A stretch of 64,000 bases of DNA from Glaciecola sp. (GTDB lineage Bacteria > Pseudomonadota > Gammaproteobacteria > Enterobacterales > Alteromonadaceae): NCBI GenBank assembly GCA_029251505.1, contig JAQXDG010000081.1:1-64000 (forward strand). Direction: 5' to 3'. Below, in pieces: positions 1 to 11,170 of the stretch. The position numbers and the translations under genes were made by a program. Within the stretch, counting starts at the first letter, position 1, and each line of letters opens with the position of its first letter. The notes beneath the pieces were generated by a model. It was not told the origin of the DNA. It did not search any database and saw only the letters and a program-made list of their open reading frames with translations.

Positions 1-5
1 AAACG

Positions 6-896
6 TTATTTTTTAATCCCATCTTGATTATTCAAGTAATTGAAGAAATCAGAGCTTGGGTCAACAATCAATACATCCTGTTTGGAGTTAAAACTGCTAC
101 TGTATGCATCCATCGAACGCAAGAAGCTGTAAAACTCTGGATTTTTAGAATAGGTGTTCGCATAGATAGAGGCGGCTTCTGCATCACCTTGACCACGTAT
201 CTGACGGGCTTTACGCTCTGCATCAGCAAGCATAATAGTCACACGAGCATCAATACCTGCACGAATAATATCTGCTTGTTCTTGACCTTCTGAGCGATGT
301 TCACGAGCAACAGCAGCACGTTCAGCGCGCATCCGTTGGAAGATTGAGTTAGATACTTCAAGTGGCAAGTTAATTTGCTTCACACGTACATCTACAATCT
401 CAATACCCAGTTCATCAGAACTTTCAGAGGCTTGTTCCATTGCTTCGTTCATTAATTCTGAACGTTCACCAGAGACAATTTGTGGAATGGTACGAGTACC
501 AAACTCAGAACGAAGACCATTGTTCACTTTCTGCTTTAATAGCGCTTCAGCTTGTAAACGATTACCACCAGTAGATAAGTAGTAACGTTCAAAATCATCA
601 ATACGCCATTTCACATATAAATCAACAATCAAATCTTTTTTCTCAGAAGTAACGAAACGATCTGGCGCATCATCAAGTGTCTGTACACGCGCATCTAAGT
701 GACGCACGGTATCAATGAAAGGCACTTTAAAATATAAACCTGGGGTAAATACTTTAGTGATTTCGGTGCCGCTATCCTTTTGGACTTTACCAAATTGGAT
801 GACAATCGCACGAGTGCCTTCTTTCACGACAAACAATGAACCTGACGCTAAAACACCTAAGATAACAATGATAGCTATAATTATGTTCTTCATCAC
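6..896 (-). CDS. hflC: HflC, SPFH-family modulator of FtsH
   Basis: Translated ORF has HflC SPFH/band-7 features (VKEGTRAIVIQFGKV...LRSEFGTRTIPQIVSGERSELM); lies directly downstream of hflK. Confidence 0.95.
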   Translation of the reverse strand: MMKNIIIAIIVILGVLASGSLFVVKEGTRAIVIQFGKVQKDSGTEITKVFTPGLYFKVPFIDTVRHLDARVQTLDDAPDRFVTSEKKDLIVDLYVKWRIDDFERYYLSTGGNRLQAEALLKQKVNNGLRSEFGTRTIPQIVSGERSELMNEAMEQASESSDELGIEIVDVRVKQINLPLEVSNSIFQRMRAERAAVAREHRSEGQEQADIIRAGIDARVTIMLADAERKARQIRGQGDAEAASIYANTYSKNPEFYSFLRSMDAYSSSFNSKQDVLIVDPSSDFFNYLNNQDGIKK

Positions 897-2072
897 TTAT
901 CTCCCCGTTCTTGAGTTAGTGCTACGGATATTACTCGTCGGTCTTGAATTTCCATTGCCATCAGGTGTAGCAGCATTTCTTAATCCGTCTAGCGCATTTT
1001 GCGTTGTATTCGTAGGCAACGACATATTCGAATTAGTATTTTGACGTTCCATTATTTTATCCAATGGTAAATACATCATGCTACCGCCACCGTTTTGGTT
1101 ATCAACCATAATCTTACTGGTGTTACTAAATAACTCTTCCATCGTTTCTAAGTAGATACGTTGACGAGTCACTTCAGGCGCAGCTTCGTACTGTGGAAGT
1201 AGTTCTTCAAAACGAGATACTTCACCTTGCGCTTCTAAGGTAACGCGCTGTTTGTATGCTGTAGATTCTTCGTTCATGCGGTTAACCTGACCACGCGCAC
1301 GCGGTTCGATTTCACGTGCATAGGCTTCAGCTTCACGGATGAAACGAATTTCATCTTCTTGAGCCGAGATAGCATCATCAAATGCGTCTTTTACTTCTTC
1401 TGGTGGACGTGCGTCCTTGAAGTTCATATCGATAATGGAAACACCCATATCGTATGGTTCAATGATTTGTTGAAGCTCTTCCCATACTTGTTGACGTGCA
1501 ACTTCACGACCAGACGTTAGGACATCATCCATTTGCGAATGACCGACAACATAACGGATTGCACTGTCTAAAGCTTGCGATAAACTTTGTTCAGGATTGA
1601 CTACCGAGAAAATAAATTTCTTAGGATCAACAACACGATATTGCATTTCCATTTGCACGCGAACTACGTTTTCATCTTGAGTCAGCATAGAGCCAGCAGA
1701 AGATTGATCACGGATAGACTGCACATCAATGGGTATTACTTGGTCAATAAACGTTGGCTTCCACTGTAAACCAGGGTCGACAAGCTTACTGTACTCACCA
1801 AAACGTAAGACCACACCACGCTCAGCTTCACGGATAGTATAGAAACCACTGATTACCCATACAATTACCATAATACCGATAATCAAAGATAAGCCAATGC
1901 CACCTAAATTAGAAGATGAACCGCCACTGCCATTGCCGCCACCAGATTTAGAAAATTTACCAAATAAATTTTTGAATACATCATCTAAATCAGGGGGACC
2001 TTGATCGCGGCCGCCTTTGTTTTTCCACGGGTCGTTATTATTACCACCGGGCTCATTCCAAGCCATGTTCAC
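897..2072 (-). CDS. hflK: HflK, SPFH-family modulator of FtsH
   Basis: MAWNEPGGNNNDPWKNKGGRDQGPPDLDDVFKNL N-terminus typical of HflK; next to hflC. Confidence 0.95.
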   Translation of the reverse strand: MNMAWNEPGGNNNDPWKNKGGRDQGPPDLDDVFKNLFGKFSKSGGGNGSGGSSSNLGGIGLSLIIGIMVIVWVISGFYTIREAERGVVLRFGEYSKLVDPGLQWKPTFIDQVIPIDVQSIRDQSSAGSMLTQDENVVRVQMEMQYRVVDPKKFIFSVVNPEQSLSQALDSAIRYVVGHSQMDDVLTSGREVARQQVWEELQQIIEPYDMGVSIIDMNFKDARPPEEVKDAFDDAISAQEDEIRFIREAEAYAREIEPRARGQVNRMNEESTAYKQRVTLEAQGEVSRFEELLPQYEAAPEVTRQRIYLETMEELFSNTSKIMVDNQNGGGSMMYLPLDKIMERQNTNSNMSLPTNTTQNALDGLRNAATPDGNGNSRPTSNIRSTNSRTGR

Positions 2073-2143
2073 ACTCCGTTCAATTTATAAATTTATTATC
2101 TATACGATATAAAAGCGTAAAAAGTCTTTTTTATCTGTTATTT

Positions 2144-3439
2144 TTATTCATCACTTGGCATATCGCACTGCGAAAATGCACCGTCATAGCGCTTATCAAG
2201 CTGATTCCACACGGTTAAAGGTAATCGTATGGAGACGATCCAGTTGCCTTCCTCGTCGTAATGTTCCTGCGTGATACAATGATAGTCATACAATACCCCT
2301 CTTATTCTGCCGTCACTTGGCGGGATATTCAAGGTTTGAATTTTCATTGTTTGTGCTAAACATTCAGTAAGGGCTTTTTGTAATAATTCAACCCCTAACC
2401 CTTCCTGTGCAGAAATCCATACACGCAGCGGCCTTCCCTCTTCATCATAGTCGATTCGGGGTGTGACACCTTCAAGACGATCTATTTTGTTACAAATAAT
2501 TAATTGGGGGATGTCATCGGCATCGATTTCAGTTAAAACATCATTAACCTGTCCCATATTGTCGCTGTATTGATCATCGGCATAATCAACTACATGGAGT
2601 AACAAGTCTGCTTCTTGTGTTTCTTGTAAGGTCGCTTTAAATGCAGCAACAAGATCATGCGGTAGGTGACGAATAAACCCGACCGTATCAGCTAAAATAG
2701 CCGTTCCTACGTCTGCCAACTCGATTTTACGTAATGTTGGATCAAGCGTCGCGAACAGTTGATCCGCAGCATACACATTGGCATTGGTAATCGTATTGAA
2801 TAACGTTGATTTACCGGCATTGGTATAACCCACTAACGATATCGTCGGAATTTCATTGCGCTTGCGCGCACGTCGTCCTTGCTCACGTTGTTTTTGGACT
2901 TTTTCAAGACGCTTTAAAATGGTCTTGATCCGCGCTCGTAACAAACGCCGGTCACTTTCTAGTTGGGTTTCACCTGGTCCACGTAAACCAATTCCGCCTT
3001 TCTGGCGCTCTAAATGCGTCCAACCACGGATCAGTCGGGTTGAAATATGCCTTAACTGGGCTAACTCAACCTGTAATTTACCTTCATGGGTACGTGCTCG
3101 TTGGGCAAATATATCGAGGATAAGTCCGGTGCGATCGATGACTCGACATTGACATAAGGCTTCCAGGTTACGTTCTTGGGAAGGAGACAATGCATGATTG
3201 AAAATAATGACATTGGCTTCGAAGGCTTGCACGGCGGCAGCAATTTCTTCGGCTTTACCTGATCCTACAAAATATTTAGGGTGCGGGGCTGCACGAGAAC
3301 CAGTGATGACCTCAGCCGCTGTTACTCCAGCAGACGAGACCAACATCTGTAATTCGTGTATATCTTCTTTGGTTGAGTCGTCAGCGAAGTCGACATGAAC
3401 TAGGATTGCCAGTTCACCAGCTGCGTAACGGTCAAACAA
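2144..3439 (-). CDS. hflX: HflX ribosome-associated GTPase
   Basis: GRGPGETQLE-like motif (GLRGPGETQLESDRR) and GTPase motif GYTNAGKST; hfq-hflX-hflK-hflC order. Confidence 0.95.
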   Translation of the reverse strand: MFDRYAAGELAILVHVDFADDSTKEDIHELQMLVSSAGVTAAEVITGSRAAPHPKYFVGSGKAEEIAAAVQAFEANVIIFNHALSPSQERNLEALCQCRVIDRTGLILDIFAQRARTHEGKLQVELAQLRHISTRLIRGWTHLERQKGGIGLRGPGETQLESDRRLLRARIKTILKRLEKVQKQREQGRRARKRNEIPTISLVGYTNAGKSTLFNTITNANVYAADQLFATLDPTLRKIELADVGTAILADTVGFIRHLPHDLVAAFKATLQETQEADLLLHVVDYADDQYSDNMGQVNDVLTEIDADDIPQLIICNKIDRLEGVTPRIDYDEEGRPLRVWISAQEGLGVELLQKALTECLAQTMKIQTLNIPPSDGRIRGVLYDYHCITQEHYDEEGNWIVSIRLPLTVWNQLDKRYDGAFSQCDMPSDE

Positions 3440-3474
3440 GTGAAACTATCTTAAAATGAGTCACTTAAATGGAT

Positions 3475-3717
3475 TTACTCGCTTTGCGCTTCATCGCCTT
3501 GAGTCGGCATCTGAATCGCTTTTGATGGAACAACAGTAGATATTGCATGCTTATATACCATTTGACTAACGGTATTTTTCAGTAAAATAACAAACTGATC
3601 AAATGATTCAACTTGGCCTTGCAATTTAATTCCATTTACCAAATAAATAGAAACGGGAATGCGCTCTTTTCGCAGAGCATTCAAAAATGGGTCTTGCAGT
3701 GATTGCCCTTTAGCCAT
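3475..3717 (-). CDS. hfq: RNA chaperone Hfq (short, 80 aa)
   Basis: [66 protein letters not shown]; start set at MAKGQ, not the ORF-track start. Confidence 0.97.
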   Translation of the reverse strand: MAKGQSLQDPFLNALRKERIPVSIYLVNGIKLQGQVESFDQFVILLKNTVSQMVYKHAISTVVPSKAIQMPTQGDEAQSE

Positions 3718-3808
3718 TTGTTTTTCCTTTATTTTCTTATAATTCTCTAGTGTTTTTAGCCGTTTTAGAATACACAAATAAGTGCATACTGTATAGAGTT
3801 ATCAGTGA

Positions 3809-4750
3809 TTATTTATTAACCAACTTTAGTATCAGATCAACATTATCCGTTGCAAACGTATCTAACCAAACCACGTCATCCCAGCCGCGAAGCCACGTTA
3901 TCTGGCGCTTTGCTAATTGCCTGGTTGCGATAATACCGCGTTCAACCATTTCGGCATGACTAAGCTGACCAGATAAATGTTGCCACATTTGTCGGTATCC
4001 TACACAGCGGATTGCGGGTAAATCCTCAAATAAATCACCACGAGCTATTAATTGTTGGACCTCAGCGGCGAAATCTTGTTCTAACATCTGTGTAAAACGC
4101 AACGCGATCCTTTCATGCAATACGCTTCTTTCTTGTGGAGCAATCGCAAATTGAGCAACACAATAGGGGATCGGGCCACTAGATTCTTGCTGTAACACGG
4201 ACAAGGGTCTGCCGCTAAGCTGGTAAACTTCTAATGCACGGGTAATTCGTTGTGGATCATTAGGATGAATGCGCGCGGCACAAACCGGATCGATAACCGT
4301 TAATTGTGCGTGCATGTGGGGCCAGCCTTTTTCGGTGCCTTGCTCTTCAATTTCTGCACGAACACACGCATTACTGGCTGGCAACGTTGATAACCCTTTT
4401 ACCAACGCGTTGTAATACATCATTGTTCCGCCCACTAACACCGGCAACTTATTACGCGACAAAATATCTGCAATCAAACGCTCTGCATCGTGACGAAACT
4501 GCGAAACCGAATACGTCATACTCGGGTCAATAATATCTATCAAGTGATGGGGAACTTGTGCCAATTCTTCGGCGGTGGGTTTCGCCGTGCCAATATCCAT
4601 AGATTGGTAAATAAGCGCAGAATCAACACTGATTATTTCACAATCGACATGCTTAGCGAGCTCAAGCGCTAATGATGTTTTTCCCGAAGCCGTAGGGCCC
4701 ATAATAAACACAACTTGCGCTAAGTGGTCTGCACTTGCCACTTGATACAT
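3809..4750 (-). CDS. miaA: tRNA dimethylallyltransferase
   Basis: [19 protein letters not shown]-loop; DIGTAKPT; located between mutL and hfq. Confidence 0.95.
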   Translation of the reverse strand: MYQVASADHLAQVVFIMGPTASGKTSLALELAKHVDCEIISVDSALIYQSMDIGTAKPTAEELAQVPHHLIDIIDPSMTYSVSQFRHDAERLIADILSRNKLPVLVGGTMMYYNALVKGLSTLPASNACVRAEIEEQGTEKGWPHMHAQLTVIDPVCAARIHPNDPQRITRALEVYQLSGRPLSVLQQESSGPIPYCVAQFAIAPQERSVLHERIALRFTQMLEQDFAAEVQQLIARGDLFEDLPAIRCVGYRQMWQHLSGQLSHAEMVERGIIATRQLAKRQITWLRGWDDVVWLDTFATDNVDLILKLVNK

Positions 4751-6481
4751 TTAGCTTTCCTTGGTGCACAGTTGTACCTGTGCTGGTTGAATATGTTGGG
4801 CAATGATATGGTGCTGCTGCGAACTGGTTAACCCAATAAACCAATGCAATGCTAATGCTCGAATAGAAGGATATTGTGAATCAATAACAAACAAACTTAA
4901 CGCGAGTTGCTCATACACATCATCCGTGTGCAACGGCGCCGCTTCTAGTATATCCACAAATAAACGACTCCACGGCAGCGAGCGTAATAAACTCGGTACC
5001 TTTTTTAGTAGCCATTTTTGCGTATGATTACCTGCAACATGATGTTCTACTAATAATTGTGATTGTGTAAATTGCGCTAATAACTTTGGACTAACATTTA
5101 TGTCTACGTTTACTGCGCTAGCAATTGGCAATAGTAATGGCTGCTGCGTTTCTGATGCACTCATTTGCTGCTGTAAATATTTAGCGACGATGCATCGTGA
5201 ATCACACAACAGTAACTGATTAGTTTGAACTAACACATCGTATTGGTTTAGCGACTGCGTAAGCACTAATACTTGAGTTTGCATGCTACCAGGTTGTTCT
5301 GCTAAGTGATTCGCGCCACTTTGAACACTCAACGGTTGCATTAAGCTATCGTAATTCGCTACCGCTTGCTTAGCTACAGCGGCACCTTGGCCTCGTGGTG
5401 GTTGATATGTTGTTGTCTCTGTATGACGTGACAATGGCTGAATGTAATCATGCTCAACAGTAAGTTCATCATAGTTAACTACCGGATTATCGGTAAATGA
5501 ACGATTCAGTACGTCGACCAAAGATTGATATAAAAAATCATGTACCACGCGACTATTTACAAATCGCACTTCGTGTTTGGCAGGATGCACATTGACATCA
5601 ACATCGGTATATGGGACTTCAATAAAGAGGACATATCCAGGATAATACTGACTATCTATTAATCCTTCATAGGCTTGTCTGACAGCATGGTTGATTAATT
5701 TATCGCGCATCATGCGGCCATTCACAAAGGTATATTGGGCGTCATTTTGGGTGCGATGTACCATAGGCTTAGTCAACCATGCGGTGACTTTAATCCCTTG
5801 ATAATCGCGCTCTACCGAGACACAATCATTAATAAAGCCTTTGCCGCAGATTGCATCAATACGTTTTTCAATAGACTGTACAGGTAACTGACGAATGGTT
5901 TTGCCGTTATGCGTAAGTTTGAATGCGACTGCATGATGCGACAACGCCATGCGTTTGATCAGCTCATCAACGTGCGTAAATTCAGTTTTATGCGTTTTTA
6001 AAAATTTACGCCTAGCCGGTGTATTAAAAAATAAATCGACCACATCAACGGTGCTTCCGTCAGGATGAGCTGCAGGGTTCATAATCACATCCATATCACG
6101 ACCTTCACAATTTACTTGCCATGCTTCAGATTGAGTTGCTGGCTTAGAAGTCAAGGTTAAGCGTGCGACAGAGCTAATACTTGCCAGTGCTTCACCACGA
6201 AATCCGAGACTCGCAATTTGTGCCAGATCTTCAATCGATGTAATTTTACTGGTTGCATGTCTTGATAAGGCTAACGCTAATTCGTCTTGCACAATCCCAC
6301 ACCCATTATCGGTGATGGTGATCCGTTTTTGCCCGCCTTGTTCGATGTTAATGTCGATTTTAGTGGCACCAGCATCAATGCTGTTTTCAACCAGTTCTTT
6401 GACTATAGATGCGGGGCGCTCAACCACCTCACCCGCGGCAATCTGGTTAGCGAGTTGCGCTGATAATATTTGAATACTCAA
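4751..6481 (-). CDS. mutL: DNA mismatch repair protein MutL
   Basis: GHKL ATPase motifs: IAAGEVVERPASIVKELVENSIDAGAT, DNGCGI, ATSKI, GFRGEAL. Confidence 0.96.
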   Translation of the reverse strand: MSIQILSAQLANQIAAGEVVERPASIVKELVENSIDAGATKIDINIEQGGQKRITITDNGCGIVQDELALALSRHATSKITSIEDLAQIASLGFRGEALASISSVARLTLTSKPATQSEAWQVNCEGRDMDVIMNPAAHPDGSTVDVVDLFFNTPARRKFLKTHKTEFTHVDELIKRMALSHHAVAFKLTHNGKTIRQLPVQSIEKRIDAICGKGFINDCVSVERDYQGIKVTAWLTKPMVHRTQNDAQYTFVNGRMMRDKLINHAVRQAYEGLIDSQYYPGYVLFIEVPYTDVDVNVHPAKHEVRFVNSRVVHDFLYQSLVDVLNRSFTDNPVVNYDELTVEHDYIQPLSRHTETTTYQPPRGQGAAVAKQAVANYDSLMQPLSVQSGANHLAEQPGSMQTQVLVLTQSLNQYDVLVQTNQLLLCDSRCIVAKYLQQQMSASETQQPLLLPIASAVNVDINVSPKLLAQFTQSQLLVEHHVAGNHTQKWLLKKVPSLLRSLPWSRLFVDILEAAPLHTDDVYEQLALSLFVIDSQYPSIRALALHWFIGLTSSQQHHIIAQHIQPAQVQLCTKES

Positions 6482-6486
6482 CGCCG

Positions 6487-7821
6487 TTAACCCCGAGGAA
6501 TGACAAGTTTTTGATTCACCGTCAATGAATTTTCAGTTAAATTATTAACTCGTTTAATATGTTCAATACTTGTGTCATAGCGCCGCGCAATTTTAAACAG
6601 CGACTCGCCAGATTTGACGACATGCTGAATATCAGTTTTTTGTTCAAGACGAGACCATAACGTGCCATTGGGTGGATAAATTTTAAAATATTTTTCTAAC
6701 CCAATGAAAATTGCATCAGCCAGTCGTTGACGATATTTGGACCAGTTTAGATTTTTTTCTTCCGTCGGATTCGAAATAAACCCCACTTCGACTAAAATAG
6801 ATGGAATATCTTGGGCAGTTAAAACCGCTAATGATGCATATTGGCGGTCTTTTTTATGCATTTTTGTGACTTTCTTTAACTCTTTGATAATGTAATCACT
6901 GGCTTCATAGCTACTTTTTCGTGCGCCTTCTTTAGTCATATCCAAGATAGTTCGTACAAACCCTAGATCATCGTCGCTCTGCGCAATGACCGTACTCGCA
7001 CCACTGAGTAGTTCTGATTGGCGCGATTTATTTTCTAACAGACGAGCAAACTCGGTGTTTGAGCGACGTTCATTAATTGTCCACACCGAAGCACCGCGAG
7101 GTTGTGGAGTATGAAACGCGTCGGCATGAATCGAGATCAATAAATCGGCTTTTTTCTCACGCGCCATTAAGGGTCGTTGTGACGGAGAAATATAATAATC
7201 ACCTTCACGAGTTAGCACTGCTCGCATCCCTTTTTCGGCATTGATACGTTTTTGTAATTTTTTAGCTATCGCCAAAGTGATGTGCTTTTCGTATGTCCCT
7301 TTAGGCCCAATTGAACCGGGGTCACGTCCGCCATGCCCTGCATCAAGCGCGATAATAATATCGTCATCACGTTGTGATTGACGTCCCGTAATCAGAGTTA
7401 AAGACTGTGGTTGTGGATCGTCAAATTTAAGAAGTAAATAAGGTCCATCTTTGTGAGTGACCGTGGTCACCTCATAATCCAATAGCTCTGCCACTTCAAA
7501 CACAAATCGCGTGTCATTACTTGTTTTCGGCTTGGAGTTACGCACACGTTGTATTAAGTCATCTGCAGATTTAGCTTGGTAATCCGAGGTTCCTTTGGCA
7601 TCTCGAATATCAACAACTACTCGATTAGGATTTTTTAAGGTGAAGTGGCTCACTTTGGCTGGTTTGGTGAGCTTAATCATGGCTTGAGCACCAGAATCAG
7701 GATTAGATATCTGCACCCGCTGAATAGTGGTTTCAGCATAAGTATCAAAGCTAAACAGCGCTCCGTTGAGCAGAAAGATACTCAGTAATAATGGCTTCAT
7801 AAACGCTTGAATCTTGAACAT
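6487..7821 (-). CDS. amiB: N-acetylmuramoyl-L-alanine amidase with AMIN and C-terminal LysM domain
   Basis: IALDAGHGGRDPGSIGPKGTYEKHITLAIAKKL (Amidase_3); C-terminal HVVKSGESLFKIARRYDTSIEHIKRVNNL LysM; signal peptide. Confidence 0.9.
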   Translation of the reverse strand: MFKIQAFMKPLLLSIFLLNGALFSFDTYAETTIQRVQISNPDSGAQAMIKLTKPAKVSHFTLKNPNRVVVDIRDAKGTSDYQAKSADDLIQRVRNSKPKTSNDTRFVFEVAELLDYEVTTVTHKDGPYLLLKFDDPQPQSLTLITGRQSQRDDDIIIALDAGHGGRDPGSIGPKGTYEKHITLAIAKKLQKRINAEKGMRAVLTREGDYYISPSQRPLMAREKKADLLISIHADAFHTPQPRGASVWTINERRSNTEFARLLENKSRQSELLSGASTVIAQSDDDLGFVRTILDMTKEGARKSSYEASDYIIKELKKVTKMHKKDRQYASLAVLTAQDIPSILVEVGFISNPTEEKNLNWSKYRQRLADAIFIGLEKYFKIYPPNGTLWSRLEQKTDIQHVVKSGESLFKIARRYDTSIEHIKRVNNLTENSLTVNQKLVIPRG

Positions 7822-8343
7822 TTACGCTTGCACCTTTTTCAAGATCTGTTGGCCAATATTACTCAATGCCACACATTCCATGACTCTTTGTTCATACTGC
7901 GACCCAAGCTGTGCAGGGTTAGTGTCATTTTCATCATGTGTTAGTAAACCAAGATTGATATGAACATCTGCAGGCGGTAGGCAACCCTCACCTTTGTTTG
8001 GCCATTCAATTAAGCATAGGTTGTTTCCGACAAAATAGTCGCGTATTCCCATAAATTCTAATTCTTGCGCATCGCCTAGTCGGTATAAATCAAAATGATA
8101 TATTTGGCGTGACCCTATTTCGTAAGGTTCTACCAATGTATAGGTTGGGCTTTTCACAGAGCCAATATGCCCCATAGCTTGCAATAAATAGCGACTAAAT
8201 GTCGTTTTTCCTGCGCCTAAATCCCCTTCTAAATAAATACATATCCCTTGCTCTTGCAATGACGCATCCACTAATGCCGTGGCAATTCGCTGTGCTAGTT
8301 GCGCGGTGGCAACTTCATTTTCAAGCTTAAATTCAATCTGCAT
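7822..8343 (-). CDS. tsaE: tRNA t6A biosynthesis ATPase TsaE
   Basis: [38 protein letters not shown]. Confidence 0.95.
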   Translation of the reverse strand: MQIEFKLENEVATAQLAQRIATALVDASLQEQGICIYLEGDLGAGKTTFSRYLLQAMGHIGSVKSPTYTLVEPYEIGSRQIYHFDLYRLGDAQELEFMGIRDYFVGNNLCLIEWPNKGEGCLPPADVHINLGLLTHDENDTNPAQLGSQYEQRVMECVALSNIGQQILKKVQA

Positions 8344-8363
8344 TTTGAAGGAGTCTTTTCCAT

Positions 8364-9869
8364 TTATTGATTAATTAAACGCCTCAGTTGAGGAAACAAG
8401 TCACTTGCCAACATACCACGTTCACCATATTCTGCAGCTATTATATCAGCGGCGTGACCATGGATACAAACTGAGTACTTTGCAGCATCAGTTTTGTTTA
8501 TTCTTTGAGCAAACATCGCACCAACGATCCCACTTAACACGTCACCCATGCCCGCAGTTGCCATGCCCGGATTACCATGTTCACACACCCAAGTTTGAGT
8601 GCCATCATCGATAATAGTTCCGGCCCCTTTTAAAATGCAAGTCGCATTATATTTTTGGGCTAATAAACGTGCCGACACAAAGCGATTTGATTCAACTTCT
8701 TCAATGGTTGATTCTAACAAACGACCAGCTTCACCACTATGCGGCGTGATCACGCATTGATCAGAGGTAAACGCCGTTGCGTGCTTGGGTAATAAATTCA
8801 GTGCATCCGCATCAATCACAATCGGTACATCATGTTTATGACAATACTGAATGACCATAGAAAAGGTTTTTAACGCCCATTCATCTTGCCCCAACCCAGG
8901 GCCAATAACAACACAATTAGCCCACTCTAGTGCGGCTTGCAAACCGTCACAAATTACCATTAGTTCTGGGCGACCTGAACAAATTTGAATACGTGAGTCG
9001 GTGTGTGCATAAACTTTAACTAGACCGGTACCTGAGCGCAAAGCTGCTTCACCGGCTAAGCGAATCGCACCCGACATGCCGGCATTTCCTCCCACACATA
9101 ACAATCGACCAAACCGCCCTTTATGACTGTTTACCTGACGTGGCGCCAAACCCGTAAACCGATTTAATTGCAGTAATTGGGTATTAGTTGGGCATAATTC
9201 AGAAAATGCCAACCCGATTTCAAGATCTTCAAAGACCAACTTACCTGACGCTTGTTTCCCTGTCGCCGTCACTAAGCCTTGTTTGATTCCAACAAATGTT
9301 ACTGTCATATCAGCCTGGATACACCGCCCTAAACTCACGCCCGTATCCGCATTAATACCCGAGGGTACATCAACACTTAACACCGGGAGATCTGCATTAT
9401 TTACTGCATCAATAATCGCGGCAAACTCTGGACCTAATGACCCTTTGAGACCTGTGCCTAACAACGCATCAATCACAATATCATTGCGCTTTAATTGATT
9501 GGCAGTAAATTCTTCAACTTCGCCACCGGCTGCAATAAATGCCACTTGGGCTTGCTGTGCATCACCGGTTAATACACGCTCCGGATCTACAGCACATAAT
9601 GTAACGTGTTTACCCGCTTGTAATGCTAATAAACCGCAGATATACCCATCTCCAGCATTGTTACCATTGCCAGCTAAAATTAAAAAATGCTCCGCGCTGG
9701 GTGCTAAGGTCAGTGCATGCCCATATAATGCTTTGCCTGCGCGTTGCATTAAGCCATAAAGAGAACAAAAACTTTGTTCCGCAGCTTTTGCTTCGTGATT
9801 GCGAACTTGATCCGCGCGAAATAGTTTTTGTGATAAACTAGGTAAGGTTTTTTCAACTTCAATGTGCAT
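8364..9869 (-). CDS. nnr: Bifunctional NAD(P)H-hydrate epimerase / ADP-dependent NAD(P)H-hydrate dehydratase
   Basis: Epimerase part ([17 protein letters not shown]) and dehydratase part ([32 protein letters not shown]). Confidence 0.93.
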   Translation of the reverse strand: MHIEVEKTLPSLSQKLFRADQVRNHEAKAAEQSFCSLYGLMQRAGKALYGHALTLAPSAEHFLILAGNGNNAGDGYICGLLALQAGKHVTLCAVDPERVLTGDAQQAQVAFIAAGGEVEEFTANQLKRNDIVIDALLGTGLKGSLGPEFAAIIDAVNNADLPVLSVDVPSGINADTGVSLGRCIQADMTVTFVGIKQGLVTATGKQASGKLVFEDLEIGLAFSELCPTNTQLLQLNRFTGLAPRQVNSHKGRFGRLLCVGGNAGMSGAIRLAGEAALRSGTGLVKVYAHTDSRIQICSGRPELMVICDGLQAALEWANCVVIGPGLGQDEWALKTFSMVIQYCHKHDVPIVIDADALNLLPKHATAFTSDQCVITPHSGEAGRLLESTIEEVESNRFVSARLLAQKYNATCILKGAGTIIDDGTQTWVCEHGNPGMATAGMGDVLSGIVGAMFAQRINKTDAAKYSVCIHGHAADIIAAEYGERGMLASDLFPQLRRLINQ

Positions 9870-11118
9870 GCAAATGTCCCAAATTAATTCGATTGATTTA
9901 GATAATCTAGCTCAAAATATCAAGGTTTGGGCAAAAGCGCTAGGGTTTCAACACGTAGGTATCTGCGATGTTGATCTATCGCAACATAGTGATCACCTTA
10001 ACGCTTGGCTCGATAAGCAATACTATGGAGATATGCTGTATTTTCCTGAAAGAGGCATGCTACGTAGTGATCCGGCACAATTAGTACCGGGAACCGTGCG
10101 CATTATTAGTGTCTCTATGGATTATCTTCCACCAGATGCATCTTTTGCACAGCACTTATCAGATCCGACTAAAGGCTATGTTAGCAGATATGCATTAGGC
10201 CGTGATTATCATAAATTAGTACGCAAGCGACTAAAACAGCTTGGCGACCAAATCCACACTTATTGTGCAGACACGCAGTTTCGTCCGTTTGTGGATTCTG
10301 CTCCCATTTTAGAACATGCCGTGGCTGAAAAAGCTGGGATTGGTTTCACCGGTAAACATTCATTGACGATTAACCCGCAAACGGGTTCTTGGTCATTTTT
10401 AGGTGAACTGTTGATTAACTTACCCTTACCGATTGACTCGCCTATTGCGGATAACTGCGGCACTTGTACAGCATGTAAGAGTATCTGTCCGACAGGGGCT
10501 ATTGTGTCTGATTATGTAGTAGATGCACGTAAATGTATTTCCTATCTGACGATTGAACATCAAGGGGCAATCCCAGAACAATATCGCGCACCAATGGGTA
10601 ATCGAATCTATGGTTGTGATGATTGTCAGTTAGTGTGCCCTTATAATCGAGCAGCCCCATTAACCCAAGAATCTGATTTTTTTGCCCGTGAACCCTTGCA
10701 TGGCAATAGCTTGTTAAACTTATTTAGTTGGGATGAACAAACGTTTTTACGCCAAACTGAAGGGTCAGCTATCCGTCGTATTGGGTATGCTAAGTGGCAA
10801 CGAAATATTTCTGTCGCGTTAGGTAATGCGCCAACAGACACCGTCATCAGTACTGTATTGCACGATAAAAGTAAGCACTTACTTGCGATACAAGTAATGT
10901 TAAATAAACCTGAAACCTTAGAAAACCCAGAACAAGCAAGTCAATTAGCTAACATCGCTCGTACCTATGGGTTTGCTGAGATCCCATCATTACCTGATAT
11001 TACGATGCTTATTGAACATTTGAACTGGGCATTAAACACACATGGGCAATCTTCCCTCAACAGACAACAAGCAAGACTGGTACGCTCGATACAAAAAGGG
11101 CTAGTGCGCGATGCCTAG
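9862..11118 (+). CDS. queG: Epoxyqueuosine reductase QueG
   Basis: CGTCTACKSICPTGAI and YGCDDCQLVCPYN Fe-S motifs; start may be at 9862, 9868 or 9874. Confidence 0.93.
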   Translation: MCMQMSQINSIDLDNLAQNIKVWAKALGFQHVGICDVDLSQHSDHLNAWLDKQYYGDMLYFPERGMLRSDPAQLVPGTVRIISVSMDYLPPDASFAQHLSDPTKGYVSRYALGRDYHKLVRKRLKQLGDQIHTYCADTQFRPFVDSAPILEHAVAEKAGIGFTGKHSLTINPQTGSWSFLGELLINLPLPIDSPIADNCGTCTACKSICPTGAIVSDYVVDARKCISYLTIEHQGAIPEQYRAPMGNRIYGCDDCQLVCPYNRAAPLTQESDFFAREPLHGNSLLNLFSWDEQTFLRQTEGSAIRRIGYAKWQRNISVALGNAPTDTVISTVLHDKSKHLLAIQVMLNKPETLENPEQASQLANIARTYGFAEIPSLPDITMLIEHLNWALNTHGQSSLNRQQARLVRSIQKGLVRDA

Positions 11119-11170
11119 CCCTCTATTTACTATTTATCTCAGTGCTTAATTGCGGCACTGTTAATAATAA

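Noticed and set aside
2856-3152. Overlapping antisense ORFs listed in the track (for example within hflX, dnaB, gspF, cheX)
   Set aside because: They lie fully inside well-supported genes on the other strand and show low-complexity or shadow-ORF composition.
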